Notes: generated by a model not told the origin, from the sequence alone. A DNA stretch of 59,878 nucleotides from B10-G9 sp964627755 (GCA_964627755.1 CAZVIH010000062.1:1-59878), one strand, 5' to 3'; positions 16,898 through 26,349 are shown, counted from the stretch's first letter. Numbers and translations: made by a program.

Positions 16898-17554
16898 ATG
16901 GAAAAGTTTGTTGCAGTTGCTGGCAATATCGGAGTGGGAAAAACCACCTTAGTACAGAAACTTTGTGACAACCTTGGCTGGACACCATTTTTTGAACCCG
17001 AAAGTGATAATCCTTATTTACCAGATTTCTATAAAGATATGCAAACCTGGGCTTTCCACAGCCAGGTCTTTTTCTTAACCCGCCGTCTCCGGGCCCACAA
17101 AAACCTTTGTGTTCACCCCGGATCAGTGATCCAGGACCGGAGCGTATACGAGGATGCAAAGATCTTTGCTCACAATCTCTATATACAAAAACAAATGGGG
17201 GAACGAGATTATGAAACATACCAGGAACTTTACCAAGCTCTAGTTGAATTCCTGCCGCCTCCAGATCTGGTCCTGTACATCAAAGCTTCTGTGCCCACTC
17301 TGCAAGGGCGCATCAAACAGCGCGGGAGAGATTACGAAGAGCAAATCGATCCAGCTTATCTGGATCAGCTTAATATTCTCTACGACCAGTGGATCGATAA
17401 TTTTGATCTCTGCCCGGTATTAACCATCCCTGGCGATAATCTCGATTTTGTCGCCAACAACGGTCACCTTGAATTGATCATCAAGAAAGTGCAAGAAAAA
17501 TTGACCGGGAAAGAAGTTGTCGTTTTTACTGAAAAAGAGCTGCAGGAAAATTGA
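16898..17554 (+). CDS. Deoxynucleoside kinase (dGK/dAK family)
   Basis: 218 residues. The P-loop GNIGVGKTTLV begins about residue 9. The family motif QDRSVYEDAKIFA lies near residue 80 (the DRS motif binds the deoxynucleoside and phosphate), and a lid-like RIKQRGRDYE near 145. It phosphorylates deoxynucleosides in the salvage pathway; specificity (dG/dA or dC/dT) cannot be settled. The start at 16898 is preferred over the ATG at 16862 because GGGAG lies 5 nt upstream and the P-loop is then at the expected distance from the N terminus. It is monocistronic, between two strong terminators. Confidence 0.88.
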   Translation: MEKFVAVAGNIGVGKTTLVQKLCDNLGWTPFFEPESDNPYLPDFYKDMQTWAFHSQVFFLTRRLRAHKNLCVHPGSVIQDRSVYEDAKIFAHNLYIQKQMGERDYETYQELYQALVEFLPPPDLVLYIKASVPTLQGRIKQRGRDYEEQIDPAYLDQLNILYDQWIDNFDLCPVLTIPGDNLDFVANNGHLELIIKKVQEKLTGKEVVVFTEKELQEN

Positions 17555-17601
17555 AATTTTGGGGTTGAGGGTTTTTTAAGGAATCAACCCCTGAAATATA
17601 A

Positions 17602-17636
17602 AAAAAACCGCCAACCGTTATGGTTGGCGGTTTTTT
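17602..17636. terminator. Bidirectional terminator between the kinase gene and gdhA
   Basis: AAAAAACCGCCAACC (17602-17616) pairs perfectly with GGTTGGCGGTTTTTT (17622-17636) around a 5-nt loop. The A and T runs allow termination in both directions, serving the convergent genes on either side. Confidence 0.93.
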
Positions 17637-17655
17637 AGATTTATCTGATCGTCGA

Positions 17656-19011
17656 TCAGACAACGCCGTAAGCAAGCATTGCCTTGGCAACCTTTAGGAA
17701 GCCAGCAATATTGGCACCCATAAGATAGTTGCCGGGATCACCATAAGCTGCCGCTGCATCCAGAGAGGTTTTATGAATGCTGCGCATGATACCGTGAAGT
17801 TTTTCATCAACCTCTTCCCGGGACCAGGACAGGCGGGCACTGTTCTGGCTCATTTCCAAACCAGAGGTCGCCACACCGCCAGCATTGGCTGCTTTGGCAG
17901 GGCCATACAACAATTTGTTATCCTGGAAGATCTCAACCGCTTCCAGGGTGGAAGGCATATTTGCGCCTTCGGAAACACAGATGCAGCCGTTCTTTACCAG
18001 CGCTTGGGCATGGTCAGCATGGATTTCATTCTGAGTTGCTGACGGGAATGCCAGTTCTGCCTTAATGCCTTCTTTCTTGATAACATCCCAAACACTCAGA
18101 TCAGGGAAGTAAGGAACATCGTAATTTTCAGCGTATTCCTTGACCCGGCCACGGCGGATGTTTTTCAATTCCATGAGAAACTGCAGTTTATCCCTGTCAA
18201 TTCCTCCCTCATCGATAATGGTTCCGGAGGAATCAGACATGGAAATCGGCTTGGCACCCAAATCAAGAAGTTTTTCAATAGTGTACTGAGCTACATTTCC
18301 GGATCCACTGACGATGGCCTTTTTGGAGGCCATGTCCATGTCGCGGACTTTGAGCATTTCTGCGGCAAAGTACACTGATCCGTAACCGGTTGCTTCTGGC
18401 CGGATCAAACTTCCGCCATATTCCAATCCCTTACCGGTCAATACGCCAGTGTGGTCATTGCGGATCTTTTTATACATGCCAAATAAATAGCCGATTTCTC
18501 TACCGCCCACACCAATATCCCCAGCAGGAACATCGGTGTCAGGGCCAATGTGGCGATAAAGCTCACGCATAAAGGCATAACAGAAGTTCATAACTTCCCG
18601 ATCGGTTTTTCCCTTGGGATCAAAATCCGATCCGCCTTTTCCACCGCCCATGGGCAGCGTAGTTAGAGAGTTCTTAAATATCTGCTCGAAACCCAGGAAT
18701 TTAATAATACCCAGGTTCACTGAGGGGTGGAATCGCAAGCCGCCTTTGTACGGGCCGATCGCATTATTAAACTGGACCCTGAAACCCCGGTTGACATGCA
18801 CCTCTCCGTCGTCATCTACCCAGGGGACACGGAACATGATAACCCTATCGGGCTCTACAACACGTTCGTAGATCTTGGCTTGAACGAGTTCCGGATGTTT
18901 CTCAACAGTTGGCTCGAGAGTATTTAATACCTCTTCTACCGCCTGATGGAATTCGGGCTGGGCAGGATCTTTTTCCTTGGTTTTGGCAATCACATCTTTA
19001 ATAAGGGACAC
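17656..19011 (-). CDS. gdhA: Glutamate dehydrogenase (NADP-type, hexameric)
   Basis: 451 residues from a GTG start. It interconverts 2-oxoglutarate plus ammonia and glutamate. GPYKGGLRFHPSVNL, LPMGGGKGGSDFDP (catalytic lysine segment, about residue 115-128) and PAGDIGVGGREIGY are characteristic of the 450-residue bacterial type I enzyme. The Rossmann segment VSGSGNVAQYT lies near residue 235. The GTG at 19011 is chosen because AGGAGG lies 7 nt before it; an upstream in-frame ATG at 19035 overlaps the ribosome site. It is a single gene. The 165-nt upstream gap has a TATAAA-like box and an 8-bp inverted repeat (19064-19071/19099-19106). Confidence 0.95.
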   Translation of the reverse strand: MSLIKDVIAKTKEKDPAQPEFHQAVEEVLNTLEPTVEKHPELVQAKIYERVVEPDRVIMFRVPWVDDDGEVHVNRGFRVQFNNAIGPYKGGLRFHPSVNLGIIKFLGFEQIFKNSLTTLPMGGGKGGSDFDPKGKTDREVMNFCYAFMRELYRHIGPDTDVPAGDIGVGGREIGYLFGMYKKIRNDHTGVLTGKGLEYGGSLIRPEATGYGSVYFAAEMLKVRDMDMASKKAIVSGSGNVAQYTIEKLLDLGAKPISMSDSSGTIIDEGGIDRDKLQFLMELKNIRRGRVKEYAENYDVPYFPDLSVWDVIKKEGIKAELAFPSATQNEIHADHAQALVKNGCICVSEGANMPSTLEAVEIFQDNKLLYGPAKAANAGGVATSGLEMSQNSARLSWSREEVDEKLHGIMRSIHKTSLDAAAAYGDPGNYLMGANIAGFLKVAKAMLAYGVV

Positions 19012-19176
19012 AATTAACCTCCTTGCACAATACAATCACATAATAAATCTACTTGGCTTTTAAACACCAGAGTTTATATCATACAAGCCTAATGGGCATC
19101 TGGTGTAAAAAACATCTGTTTTTATGACGAATGTCAGTCTGATTCAATGAAAAAGAACTAAACCTCCTTCAATAAA

Positions 19177-20430
19177 TTAGCCCCCGGCTATTTCTTTTTT
19201 TAACGCAAGCCCCAATCTTTTCATGCCTTCAACAATTATTTCCGGAGGAGCATATGAGAAATTCAAGCGCATCGCTTCATGGCCGCCATCTGCATTAGGA
19301 TAAAAATTGATTCCTGGGACATAAGCCACTTTTTCTTTGAGAGCTTTTTCCCTTAGGAATTTATCTGTGTCTATCGTTTCCGGAACCCGAGCCCACAGGA
19401 ATAATCCGCCTTCAGGTTTTGTACAGGAGCACCCATCCGGCCAGAATTCTGTCAGGGCATCCAGCATGGTATCGCGGCGCTGTTTATAAACCTTGCGAAT
19501 CTTGTTGATATGCGGTTTTAGAATCCCCCTCTGGCAGATATCGTTGGCAACATATTGAACAAAAGTTCCTGTATGAAGATCGCAGCCCTGTTTGGACTGG
19601 ATCAGTTTTTTCATCAGGGCTTCAGAGGCAACAATCCATCCCAGCCTTAACCCCGGCGCCATTGTTTTGGAAAATGTACCCAGGTATATGGTCCTTTCCG
19701 GGATCAAAGTGCAGATCGGCGGTATATGGTCCCCTTCAAACCTTAGCTGACCATAGGGATCATCTTCAATAACCGCGATATCCAATTTTGTGGCGATCTC
19801 TGCTAGTTTGATCCTTCGCTCCATCGGTAGTGTAGTCCCGGCGGGGTTGTGGAAATTGGGCAGCACATAGATAAATGCTGGCGGTCGTCCGCTCTCCTTG
19901 AGCGCTTTTTCATAGGCGTGTTCAATTTCATCCACCACCATGCCCTGATCATCCACGCGCATGGTATGAAACTTTGCCTGGTAAGCCCCCCAGGCCTGGA
20001 TTGCACCCAGATAAGTTGGTCTGCCCGATAATACAAAAGTTCCAGGGTCAATGAAAATCCGGCCGATCAGATCCAATGCCTGCTGAGAACCGTTAGTCAA
20101 CAAAACGTTCTCAGGCTTCGCTGGGATACCATATTTATGCATGGACGAAGCCAGGAATTCCTTCAGGGGATAATATCCTTCTGTTGCGCTGTACTGCAAG
20201 GCCTTTTTACCATTTTCCCGCAGCACATAAGAACAGGCTTCTTCCACTTCCCGGATCGGGAATACTTCAGGTGCCGGCAGTCCCCCCGCAAAGGAAATTA
20301 TGTCCGGATCCTGGGTTATTTTTAGTAGTTCCCTGATCGCTGAGCTTTGCATACCTTTTGTGCGTTCAGCCAGGTGAGATTCCCAATTTAAAACAGGTAT
20401 ATCCCGGTTCAAGTCGAGATTTACATTCAT
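19177..20430 (-). CDS. PLP-dependent aminotransferase (class I/II, LysN/2-aminoadipate type)
   Basis: 417 residues. Fold type I aminotransferase of the MocR-related, LysN/2-aminoadipate branch: IISFAGGLPAPEVFP near the N terminus, LQYSATEGYYPLKEF near residue 80, and the PLP lysine in GTFSKTMAPGLRLGWI near residue 255. Characterised relatives have broad specificity for 2-aminoadipate, leucine and aromatic amino acids. The gene is preceded by a leucine-rich leader peptide and an intrinsic terminator, which suggests control by leucine supply and therefore a role in branched-chain amino-acid metabolism (inference). GGGAGG lies 6 nt before the ATG. Confidence 0.88.
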   Translation of the reverse strand: MNVNLDLNRDIPVLNWESHLAERTKGMQSSAIRELLKITQDPDIISFAGGLPAPEVFPIREVEEACSYVLRENGKKALQYSATEGYYPLKEFLASSMHKYGIPAKPENVLLTNGSQQALDLIGRIFIDPGTFVLSGRPTYLGAIQAWGAYQAKFHTMRVDDQGMVVDEIEHAYEKALKESGRPPAFIYVLPNFHNPAGTTLPMERRIKLAEIATKLDIAVIEDDPYGQLRFEGDHIPPICTLIPERTIYLGTFSKTMAPGLRLGWIVASEALMKKLIQSKQGCDLHTGTFVQYVANDICQRGILKPHINKIRKVYKQRRDTMLDALTEFWPDGCSCTKPEGGLFLWARVPETIDTDKFLREKALKEKVAYVPGINFYPNADGGHEAMRLNFSYAPPEIIVEGMKRLGLALKKEIAGG

Positions 20431-20454
20431 TTACACCTCCCGATCTAGTGTGAT

Positions 20455-20492
20455 AAAAAAAGCCTGTTTCGATTTTTCCCCTCGAAACAGGC
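20455..20492 (-). terminator. Attenuator terminator upstream of the aminotransferase gene
   Basis: GCCTGTTTCGA (20462-20472) pairs perfectly with TCGAAACAGGC (20482-20492) over 11 bp with a 9-nt loop. On the minus strand it is followed by TTTTTTT (complement of 20455-20461). It starts 8 nt past the leader-peptide stop and ends about 25 nt before the aminotransferase start. A full intrinsic terminator inside a 5' leader is the hallmark of transcription attenuation. Confidence 0.85.
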
Positions 20493-20500
20493 CTGTTAGC

Positions 20501-20599
20501 TTAGGTGGTTTTAAACAATAACTGTACTAGGACCAACAACCTGATCAGTTGATCAGGTCGCCGAAGAGGTAATAAAATCAAGCCGCCTTTTTTTACCAT
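20501..20599 (-). CDS. Leucine-rich leader peptide (putative attenuator leader)
   Basis: A 32-residue frame begins MVKKGGLILLPLRR and stops with TAA at 20503-20501. Ten of the 32 residues are leucine (positions 7, 9, 10, 12, 18, 21, 22, 24, 27, 28), using TTG, TTA, CTT, CTG and CTA codons; isoleucine and valine add five more. AGGA lies 9 nt upstream of the ATG. Within the coding sequence a 9-bp palindrome (20539-20547/20550-20558) could form a pause hairpin, and the intrinsic terminator follows immediately. This matches the layout of leu/ilv attenuators, in which ribosome stalling at leucine codons prevents termination. The remaining 140 nt upstream (20600-20737) would hold the promoter; I cannot place it firmly. 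Confidence 0.7.
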   Translation of the reverse strand: MVKKGGLILLPLRRPDQLIRLLVLVQLLFKTT

Positions 20600-20737
20600 C
20601 AACAATTATCCTGTTATAAGTCCCGTTCAGGACCTATCTGTACTGGTTCCAATTGGATGCAGCCGCACCCGATGTATTGTGTCCAAATTTTACACCAGAC
20701 TTGGTTACTATCATAGTGAGATAAATCATACCTGCTC

Positions 20738-21976
20738 TTATGCCCTTTGGAATATATTTACACTCTCAATATGAAATGTTTGCGGGAACATGTCGAAAGG
20801 CGTCGATTCCTGTAAAACAAACCCCTGTTTCTGAAATCTATTGCTATCTCGTGCCAGAGTGGCTGGATCACAAGAAATATAAACTATCAAGCCCGGGTTC
20901 AGTGACACCACACTATCTAGAACTGTTTTAGAAATTCCCGCCCGGGGAGGGTCCAGCAAAATGATGTCAGGGGTAAGATCAAGGAATGGCAGTACATTCT
21001 CCGCTGGAAGATCATAAAAATCCACATTTTTGTGACTAGCCAAATTATACAAAAAATCTTCTCCTGCCTTTGGATCGGATTCAATTCCTATTACTTTCCC
21101 AACCCTGGGAGCCAAAAATGCGCTGAATAAACCCACTCCGCAGTATACATCCAGAACCAGACTATCATCATTTAAGGGAAGTTTCTCAAGAAGAAAATTT
21201 ACAATCAATTCTGCAACCGGAGTGTTTACCTGAAAAAATGACCCGGAAGATACTACAAAAGGTATATCCTGGATAGGAATGATCGTAAAATCGTCACCTG
21301 CCAGTACAATTTCCCCTCCAGGTCCCTGATGAACCGCTGAAAGTGGCAGATCAACACTAAACTCAATTGGTTTAGGATCGCTGCTTTCGAGAACAATCAG
21401 GGTGTCCTGCCCTTCTTCTCCAGACCTGATCGTGATCCGGTCCAGGCCAGGGATATATTCCAGGCTGAGGGCTGGCCAGATCTGATTCAGGCTGTCTTCA
21501 GGGAGATGACATTCCTGTATGGGAACTATCTGGTCGGAACGATGCCTCAGGAACCCAAGTTCTCCCTCTCTGGATATATGCAGCTGGATCTGGTTCCGAT
21601 AATTCCAAACCATGGGAGAGGGGACGATTTCCTTGACAGGTGGATCGATTATTTTCCCCATTCTTTCCAATTGATCGATGAAAATGGATTCTTTGATCTT
21701 AAGTTGTTCTTCATAGGAGATATGTTGGTAATGACAGCCGCCGCAATCACAAAAATGCGGACAGCGCGGTTGAATCCTCAGGGGAGATGGTTTGATGATC
21801 TCTATGATCTCTCCCCTGGCATAACGTTCTTTTTCCTCTACTAACCAGATAAGCAGCTCTTCATCAGGCAGGGCATAGGGGATAAAAACAGCCCGACCAT
21901 CTGGGAGTCGGGCAAGAGCATCCCCACCATAAACACAAGTGGTGGGGATGATTTTATATTCTTGAGAGGGATCCAT
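20738..21976 (-). CDS. RNA uracil-C5 methyltransferase, RlmD/TrmA family
   Basis: 412 residues. An N-terminal TRAM-like beta domain is followed by an iron-sulfur cluster motif CPHFCDCGGCHYQ near residue 73, as in RumA/RlmD-type enzymes. The Rossmann SAM domain has VLDVYCGVGLFSAFLA near 285 and IILLDPPRAGI near 345. The catalytic cysteine lies in VYISCDPATLARD near 370. It methylates uridine C5 in 23S rRNA or tRNA using S-adenosylmethionine; the exact target cannot be told. It begins near an FHA gene on the same strand. Confidence 0.9.
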   Translation of the reverse strand: MDPSQEYKIIPTTCVYGGDALARLPDGRAVFIPYALPDEELLIWLVEEKERYARGEIIEIIKPSPLRIQPRCPHFCDCGGCHYQHISYEEQLKIKESIFIDQLERMGKIIDPPVKEIVPSPMVWNYRNQIQLHISREGELGFLRHRSDQIVPIQECHLPEDSLNQIWPALSLEYIPGLDRITIRSGEEGQDTLIVLESSDPKPIEFSVDLPLSAVHQGPGGEIVLAGDDFTIIPIQDIPFVVSSGSFFQVNTPVAELIVNFLLEKLPLNDDSLVLDVYCGVGLFSAFLAPRVGKVIGIESDPKAGEDFLYNLASHKNVDFYDLPAENVLPFLDLTPDIILLDPPRAGISKTVLDSVVSLNPGLIVYISCDPATLARDSNRFQKQGFVLQESTPFDMFPQTFHIESVNIFQRA

Positions 21977-22001
21977 TTATATCGGTACCGTTGACCTTTT
22001 G

Positions 22002-22631
22002 TTAGGGGCAGGTGTACAGGAAATTCAGCAAGGTATCAAATGGCGGTGTGCAATATAGATTCAGGTAATCAAATGCGATCAAACCAATCACGATCAAGAA
22101 AAAGATCACCACTACACAGCCAATGCCGGCCCATAGCCAAGTCTTGCCCTTTTTATCTTCAGTTACCTGAGACTTGCTGAGCACCTCTTCCGCAGACTTG
22201 CTTTTCTGGGGAGCTGTTGGCGGGGCGGGCTCACTGGGTACTATAGCAGGTTTCGGAGTTACTACAGTAACCTCTGCAGCAGGCATCTCTTCCAGACGCG
22301 GTGATACCAGAGTTTCATCCGGATCAACATCTGCCTGGTAGGTCATATAAATAGCATCCCCTAACATGACCGTATCTCCGGGTTTCAGAAGATATTTGCC
22401 TCCAATCTTTTTCTTATCGACATAAGTACCATTTGTCGATCCCAGGTCCTTGATCATATAGCCTTCTTCTGCCTTGGTTAGAACTGCGTGTGTTCTAGAT
22501 ACCTCGGCGATATTGAGGGTGATCTCGTTCTCCTCCCCCCGGCCAATAATGATCTCGTCATTTTCCAAGGGATATACCTCTCCCTTGTTGAAGCCTTTAA
22601 TGATCGTCAGTCGGTAGTTTTTATACCCCAT
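22002..22631 (-). CDS. FHA-domain protein with C-terminal membrane anchor
   Basis: 209 residues. The N-terminal FHA domain has IIIGRGEENEI (~residue 28), VSRTHAVL (~45) and LGSTNGTYVD (~64), all the phosphothreonine-binding positions. A Pro/Ala-rich linker (about residues 110-155) follows, then one membrane segment, WAGIGCVVVIFFLIVIGLIA, near 170-190 and a short tail with two cysteines. It is likely an inner-membrane adaptor that recognises phosphorylated partners of a Ser/Thr kinase; no kinase is in the window. The ATG at 22631 has AGGAGG 6 nt before it; the longer frame to 22697 does not. It lies between the LCP gene and the RNA methyltransferase on the same strand. Confidence 0.85.
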   Translation of the reverse strand: MGYKNYRLTIIKGFNKGEVYPLENDEIIIGRGEENEITLNIAEVSRTHAVLTKAEEGYMIKDLGSTNGTYVDKKKIGGKYLLKPGDTVMLGDAIYMTYQADVDPDETLVSPRLEEMPAAEVTVVTPKPAIVPSEPAPPTAPQKSKSAEEVLSKSQVTEDKKGKTWLWAGIGCVVVIFFLIVIGLIAFDYLNLYCTPPFDTLLNFLYTCP

Positions 22632-22733
22632 ATTCGTCCTCCTGATCTCTATCGCGGAACTTGCTTTTAGTCTATCGGTTTTTTCGAATCGTGTCAAACA
22701 GGTTTTTAGGAATTTTCGGAAATTCCCGGGGAG

Positions 22734-24158
22734 TTAATCTGATTCTGTCATCGGGTTATCCTGAATCCAGTCTGCTCCCAGAACAATAACTATATCAGCT
22801 ACTGCATCTGGATCCGATCGGTGGAAGAGTCTGTTCTGAGTATAGTTCAAAACAGATAAAATGGATTGGATTGTGTAGGGATTTCCAGTGTAGTCGTAGA
22901 TAAGCGTCTGGTCCTTAAATTTATCAGAATTACCTACCTCGGTAATATTTACCCCATTGGCGATCAGGAAGTCAGCGGTTTCTCCAGCCAAACCAGGTGA
23001 CGAGGTCCCATTCAAGATAGCAATGGTAGCATTTTCCTCTAAAATATATTCTTCCAGCGTAATCTCGTGGGTGGGTTCTGGGATCGGGGTTGCAGAAATC
23101 TCCTGCATATCGTGCCAGATATTTCGGATTTGTTCAATATCCGGGAAAAGCACGTATTGGTCTCTATCATTAAAGCCGGCCTCAACTACAGGTTCTTTGA
23201 TAATCCGGGTTTGCAGGCTCTGGGGATTTATATCTCGGACAACCCAAGCCAAGGAGATTATCTGGTTCAAAGTCAAATTTGTCTCCACATTGGAAGAAAG
23301 GTCGCGATATATGGCTGGCAGTCTAGAGATCACAACCGGAAGGATTTCATAAGAGAATAATTTCTTCTGCAAGGCTACCAGGACTTGTTGTTGGCGTTTT
23401 GTCCGGCCAAAATCCCCTTCGATTGTATCCCTGGTTCTAACATATCCCAATGCCAAATTACCCGGCAATACCTGTAGGCCAGGAGTTAGCCTCTTCATAT
23501 CCCCTTCCATCTCGGCATTTGGCCAGACCAGAATTTTCTCTGGCACATCTACCATAACACCATTAACGGCATCCACAAGGACCACAAACGCTTCAAAATC
23601 GACCTGAACATAATAGTCAATATCAATTCCTAGCAGATTACCGGCAGTATCCATTAATATTCCAGGCCCTCCACCGGGATAACCGTAAGCTTCACCCAAT
23701 GAGAAGGCTTGATTGATCTTGTAGGGTCCGTACTCAGGAACTTCCACCCAGGTATCTCGAGGGATGGATATCATTCCCGCTTTTTCTTGCTGAACATTCA
23801 GAAAAGCCACAATGATCGTATCGGTTAACCCCGGTCCCGTATCGCCTTCCCATTCCCTCTTATCGAGCCCGGTCAAAAGGAAATAGACCGTTTGATCAAA
23901 ATCCAGCTTTTGAAAACCAGGTCGGTTAGCGTTGGTTTGCAGCAGCCGAGAATCGTCTAAGGTGGGCTGAGCCTGGTCGGATGACAGGTTCGTTGATACT
24001 GCCCCATTTCCATTTAATTCTGGGGTAGGTTGATCTGGAGTTTTTCGGGAACAAAAAGCCAGCAGCAACGTGACTACTGCCGAGACAAGAAACGCTCCTA
24101 ATAATATTCGCCGGATTGGGTCAGGTGATGTATTATTTTCAGATTGATACGCTTGCAT
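22734..24158 (-). CDS. LytR-CpsA-Psr (LCP) family cell-envelope ligase with LytR_C domain
   Basis: 474 residues. A single N-terminal membrane segment (RRILLGAFLVSAVVTLLLAF, about residues 15-35) leads to an extracellular Pro/Asn-rich linker. The LCP domain runs from ~85 to 260 with TDTIIVAF, SIPRDTWVEVP, YKINQAFSLG and GYVRTRDTIEGDFGRTKRQQ. A LytR_C domain beginning ATIAILNGTSSPGLAG occupies about 365-460. LCP enzymes transfer polyprenyl-linked glycopolymers to the cell wall or related envelope acceptors. Arg and Asp pyrophosphate-binding residues look intact. The ATG at 24158 is preferred over a TTG at 24212 because it puts the membrane segment at the expected place. Confidence 0.88.
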   Translation of the reverse strand: MQAYQSENNTSPDPIRRILLGAFLVSAVVTLLLAFCSRKTPDQPTPELNGNGAVSTNLSSDQAQPTLDDSRLLQTNANRPGFQKLDFDQTVYFLLTGLDKREWEGDTGPGLTDTIIVAFLNVQQEKAGMISIPRDTWVEVPEYGPYKINQAFSLGEAYGYPGGGPGILMDTAGNLLGIDIDYYVQVDFEAFVVLVDAVNGVMVDVPEKILVWPNAEMEGDMKRLTPGLQVLPGNLALGYVRTRDTIEGDFGRTKRQQQVLVALQKKLFSYEILPVVISRLPAIYRDLSSNVETNLTLNQIISLAWVVRDINPQSLQTRIIKEPVVEAGFNDRDQYVLFPDIEQIRNIWHDMQEISATPIPEPTHEITLEEYILEENATIAILNGTSSPGLAGETADFLIANGVNITEVGNSDKFKDQTLIYDYTGNPYTIQSILSVLNYTQNRLFHRSDPDAVADIVIVLGADWIQDNPMTESD

Positions 24159-24303
24159 AATTTTCCAGATAACCCTTCTTTTTCCTTTATACCAGACTAT
24201 AATAGCTGACAATTACAGGGTTAGGGTCTGGTCGGCATTATAACACGCTCAAGACCTCTAATTTCCTGTAATCTGTGAGCAGAATATTCAAGATAAAGAT
24301 ATC

Positions 24304-26349
24304 ATGTCCTTAATTATTACAGCTGATTTAGCCAAATCATATGGGTCGGTTGATATATTCAGCGGACTTAACCTGACCATTCCCCCCGGGAGTAGAATTG
24401 CCCTGGTCGGCGAAAACGGGATTGGGAAAACCACTCTGTTAAATTTGCTAGCAGAGGTCGAATCTCCTTCCGAGGGCAAGATCCAGCGGTCAAATCAGTT
24501 AAGAATAGGATATTTGCCGCAAAAAAGTTCCCTGGCTTCAGATAAAACAGTCTGGGAAGAAACTCTAACTGCGGTTAAAGAGCTCAAAAAAATGGAGGGG
24601 GAATTAAAGAAACTTGAACAAATAATGGGCCAACCTGAAGAATCATCAGAAGAGCTGCTTGTGCGTTATGGTTCTCTGCAGGAGAAATTCGAGAATCTGG
24701 GTGGTTATACCTATGAAAGCCGAATCCAGCAGGTGCTGGGGGGTCTCGGTTTTACTCCAGACGAATTCCAGATGCCCGTGAACCACCTCTCTGGCGGTGA
24801 ACGTACCAGGTTATTGCTTGCAAAGCTGCTGCTGGCGCCCAACAATCTGTTGATCTTTGATGAACCCACTAATCACCTGGACATTGAAGCCATCCAGTGG
24901 CTTGAGGGATATCTCAAGAATTTTGAAGGCGCAGTTTTGCTAGTTTCCCATGATCGTTATTTCATTGATCAGGTCTGTGATCATATCTGGGAGATGAGCC
25001 GGGCCGGGTTTGAAACCTACCGGGGAAATTATACTGCTTACCTTTCTCAACGTCAGTCACGCTGGGAAAGGCAGCAGGAGATCTTCGAAGCCGAAAAAGC
25101 CCGCTTAATGAATGAACTTGATTTTGTGAAGAAGAATATAGAGGGCCAAAGAGTCAATATGGCCCGAGGAAAATTGCGCCGGTTAAGCCGGCGTATCCAG
25201 GCTATTGAGCAGGTAGGCATCCAGGCCATCCAGGGAAAGAGCTGGTCTCAGCTCAGCCAGGATGTTCATACATCCACCAGTATGATGAGACCCCAGGAAG
25301 CCCACCGCCGCATTGCGGCATTAAAAAACCCCTCAAAACAACCCCAGCTGGTGAATATAAATTTTCGAACCAAGAAACGGGGTGGAGACCTTGTACTGAG
25401 AACCTCAGGTTTGGAAGTAGGATATCGGGATGGAGAAAAAGCATTATTTTCCGTCCCGGATATCACTCTGCTGCGAGGAGAATGCGCCGCCCTGATCGGT
25501 CCTAATGGGGCCGGCAAAACAACATTTTTAAAAACCATACTCGAAGAAATTCCACCTCTGACTGGTGAAGTAAAAATGGGTGCCAACCTTGATGTGGGTT
25601 ATTTTACACAAGCCCATCAGGATCTTGAAGATAAAAATACCGTTCTGGAAGAAATCGATGGCGTTGGTAATTTTCAATCAGAAAACGCCGCCCGAAGCTA
25701 CCTGGGAGCCTATCTTTTCTCAGGAGAAGATGTTTATAAAAAGATCAGTGTTCTATCTGGTGGTGAACGCGGTCGGTTGGCACTGGCCAAGCTCTCCCTG
25801 TCCAATGCCAATTTGCTGCTGTTGGACGAGCCTACCAATCATCTGGATATCACTTCCCAAGAAACACTGCAGTCTGTTCTCTCTGCTTATCCAGGCACAG
25901 TTCTGCTGGTATCTCATGATCGTTACCTTATCAATGCCCTGGCGACCCAGATCTGGGAAATTGATGTCAATGAGGAAAGTCTGATCGTCTTCGAAGGCAG
26001 TTATCAGGCCTATCAGGGTAATCTGGTTGAAGAGCCAGAACCCGAAGACCCCCTCTTGGAACTGGAGCCGGAACCACTTGAGAATTATAAAGATGTCAAA
26101 TCGGCCAAGAACAAAGCCCTCGCTGCCGATCGTAAACGATCAGCTCGCTTAGAAGAAGTAGAAGAACAAATAGGGCAGCTTGAGGACCAGCTGGTGGTCC
26201 TGGGGAAAAAACTGGCCAACCCGCCTAATGATCCCGGTCTGGTTGCCAGTCTGGGACATGATTACCGGAAAGCTGAAACCGAACTGGAAGAACTGATGAT
26301 CGAATGGGAAATCCTGCAGAATGAGCTGGCCCAGTGGGATGGTAATTAA
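24304..26349 (+). CDS. ABC-F family ATPase (ribosome-associated, Uup-like)
   Basis: 681 residues with two ABC domains and no membrane segments. The first has Walker A GENGIGKTT (~residue 37) and signature LSGGERTRL (~160). The second has GPNGAGKTT (~400) and LSGGERGRL (~485), each followed by LDEPTNHLDI. The interdomain linker (about 230-320) is charged and helical, like the P-site tRNA-interaction motif. The last ~90 residues form a coiled-coil extension after an acidic Pro/Glu stretch, as in Uup-type proteins. ABC-F proteins act on stalled ribosomes or give antibiotic resistance; nothing here selects between these. Its last codons overlap the stop of the convergent gene by 4 nt. Confidence 0.9.
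   Translation: MSLIITADLAKSYGSVDIFSGLNLTIPPGSRIALVGENGIGKTTLLNLLAEVESPSEGKIQRSNQLRIGYLPQKSSLASDKTVWEETLTAVKELKKMEGELKKLEQIMGQPEESSEELLVRYGSLQEKFENLGGYTYESRIQQVLGGLGFTPDEFQMPVNHLSGGERTRLLLAKLLLAPNNLLIFDEPTNHLDIEAIQWLEGYLKNFEGAVLLVSHDRYFIDQVCDHIWEMSRAGFETYRGNYTAYLSQRQSRWERQQEIFEAEKARLMNELDFVKKNIEGQRVNMARGKLRRLSRRIQAIEQVGIQAIQGKSWSQLSQDVHTSTSMMRPQEAHRRIAALKNPSKQPQLVNINFRTKKRGGDLVLRTSGLEVGYRDGEKALFSVPDITLLRGECAALIGPNGAGKTTFLKTILEEIPPLTGEVKMGANLDVGYFTQAHQDLEDKNTVLEEIDGVGNFQSENAARSYLGAYLFSGEDVYKKISVLSGGERGRLALAKLSLSNANLLLLDEPTNHLDITSQETLQSVLSAYPGTVLLVSHDRYLINALATQIWEIDVNEESLIVFEGSYQAYQGNLVEEPEPEDPLLELEPEPLENYKDVKSAKNKALAADRKRSARLEEVEEQIGQLEDQLVVLGKKLANPPNDPGLVASLGHDYRKAETELEELMIEWEILQNELAQWDGN

Noticed and set aside
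20455..20737. T-box riboswitch in the aminotransferase leader
   Set aside because: An AGGTGG motif is present only on the wrong (plus) strand, and no specifier loop or T-box core is seen on the transcribed strand. The leucine-rich ORF explains the leader better.
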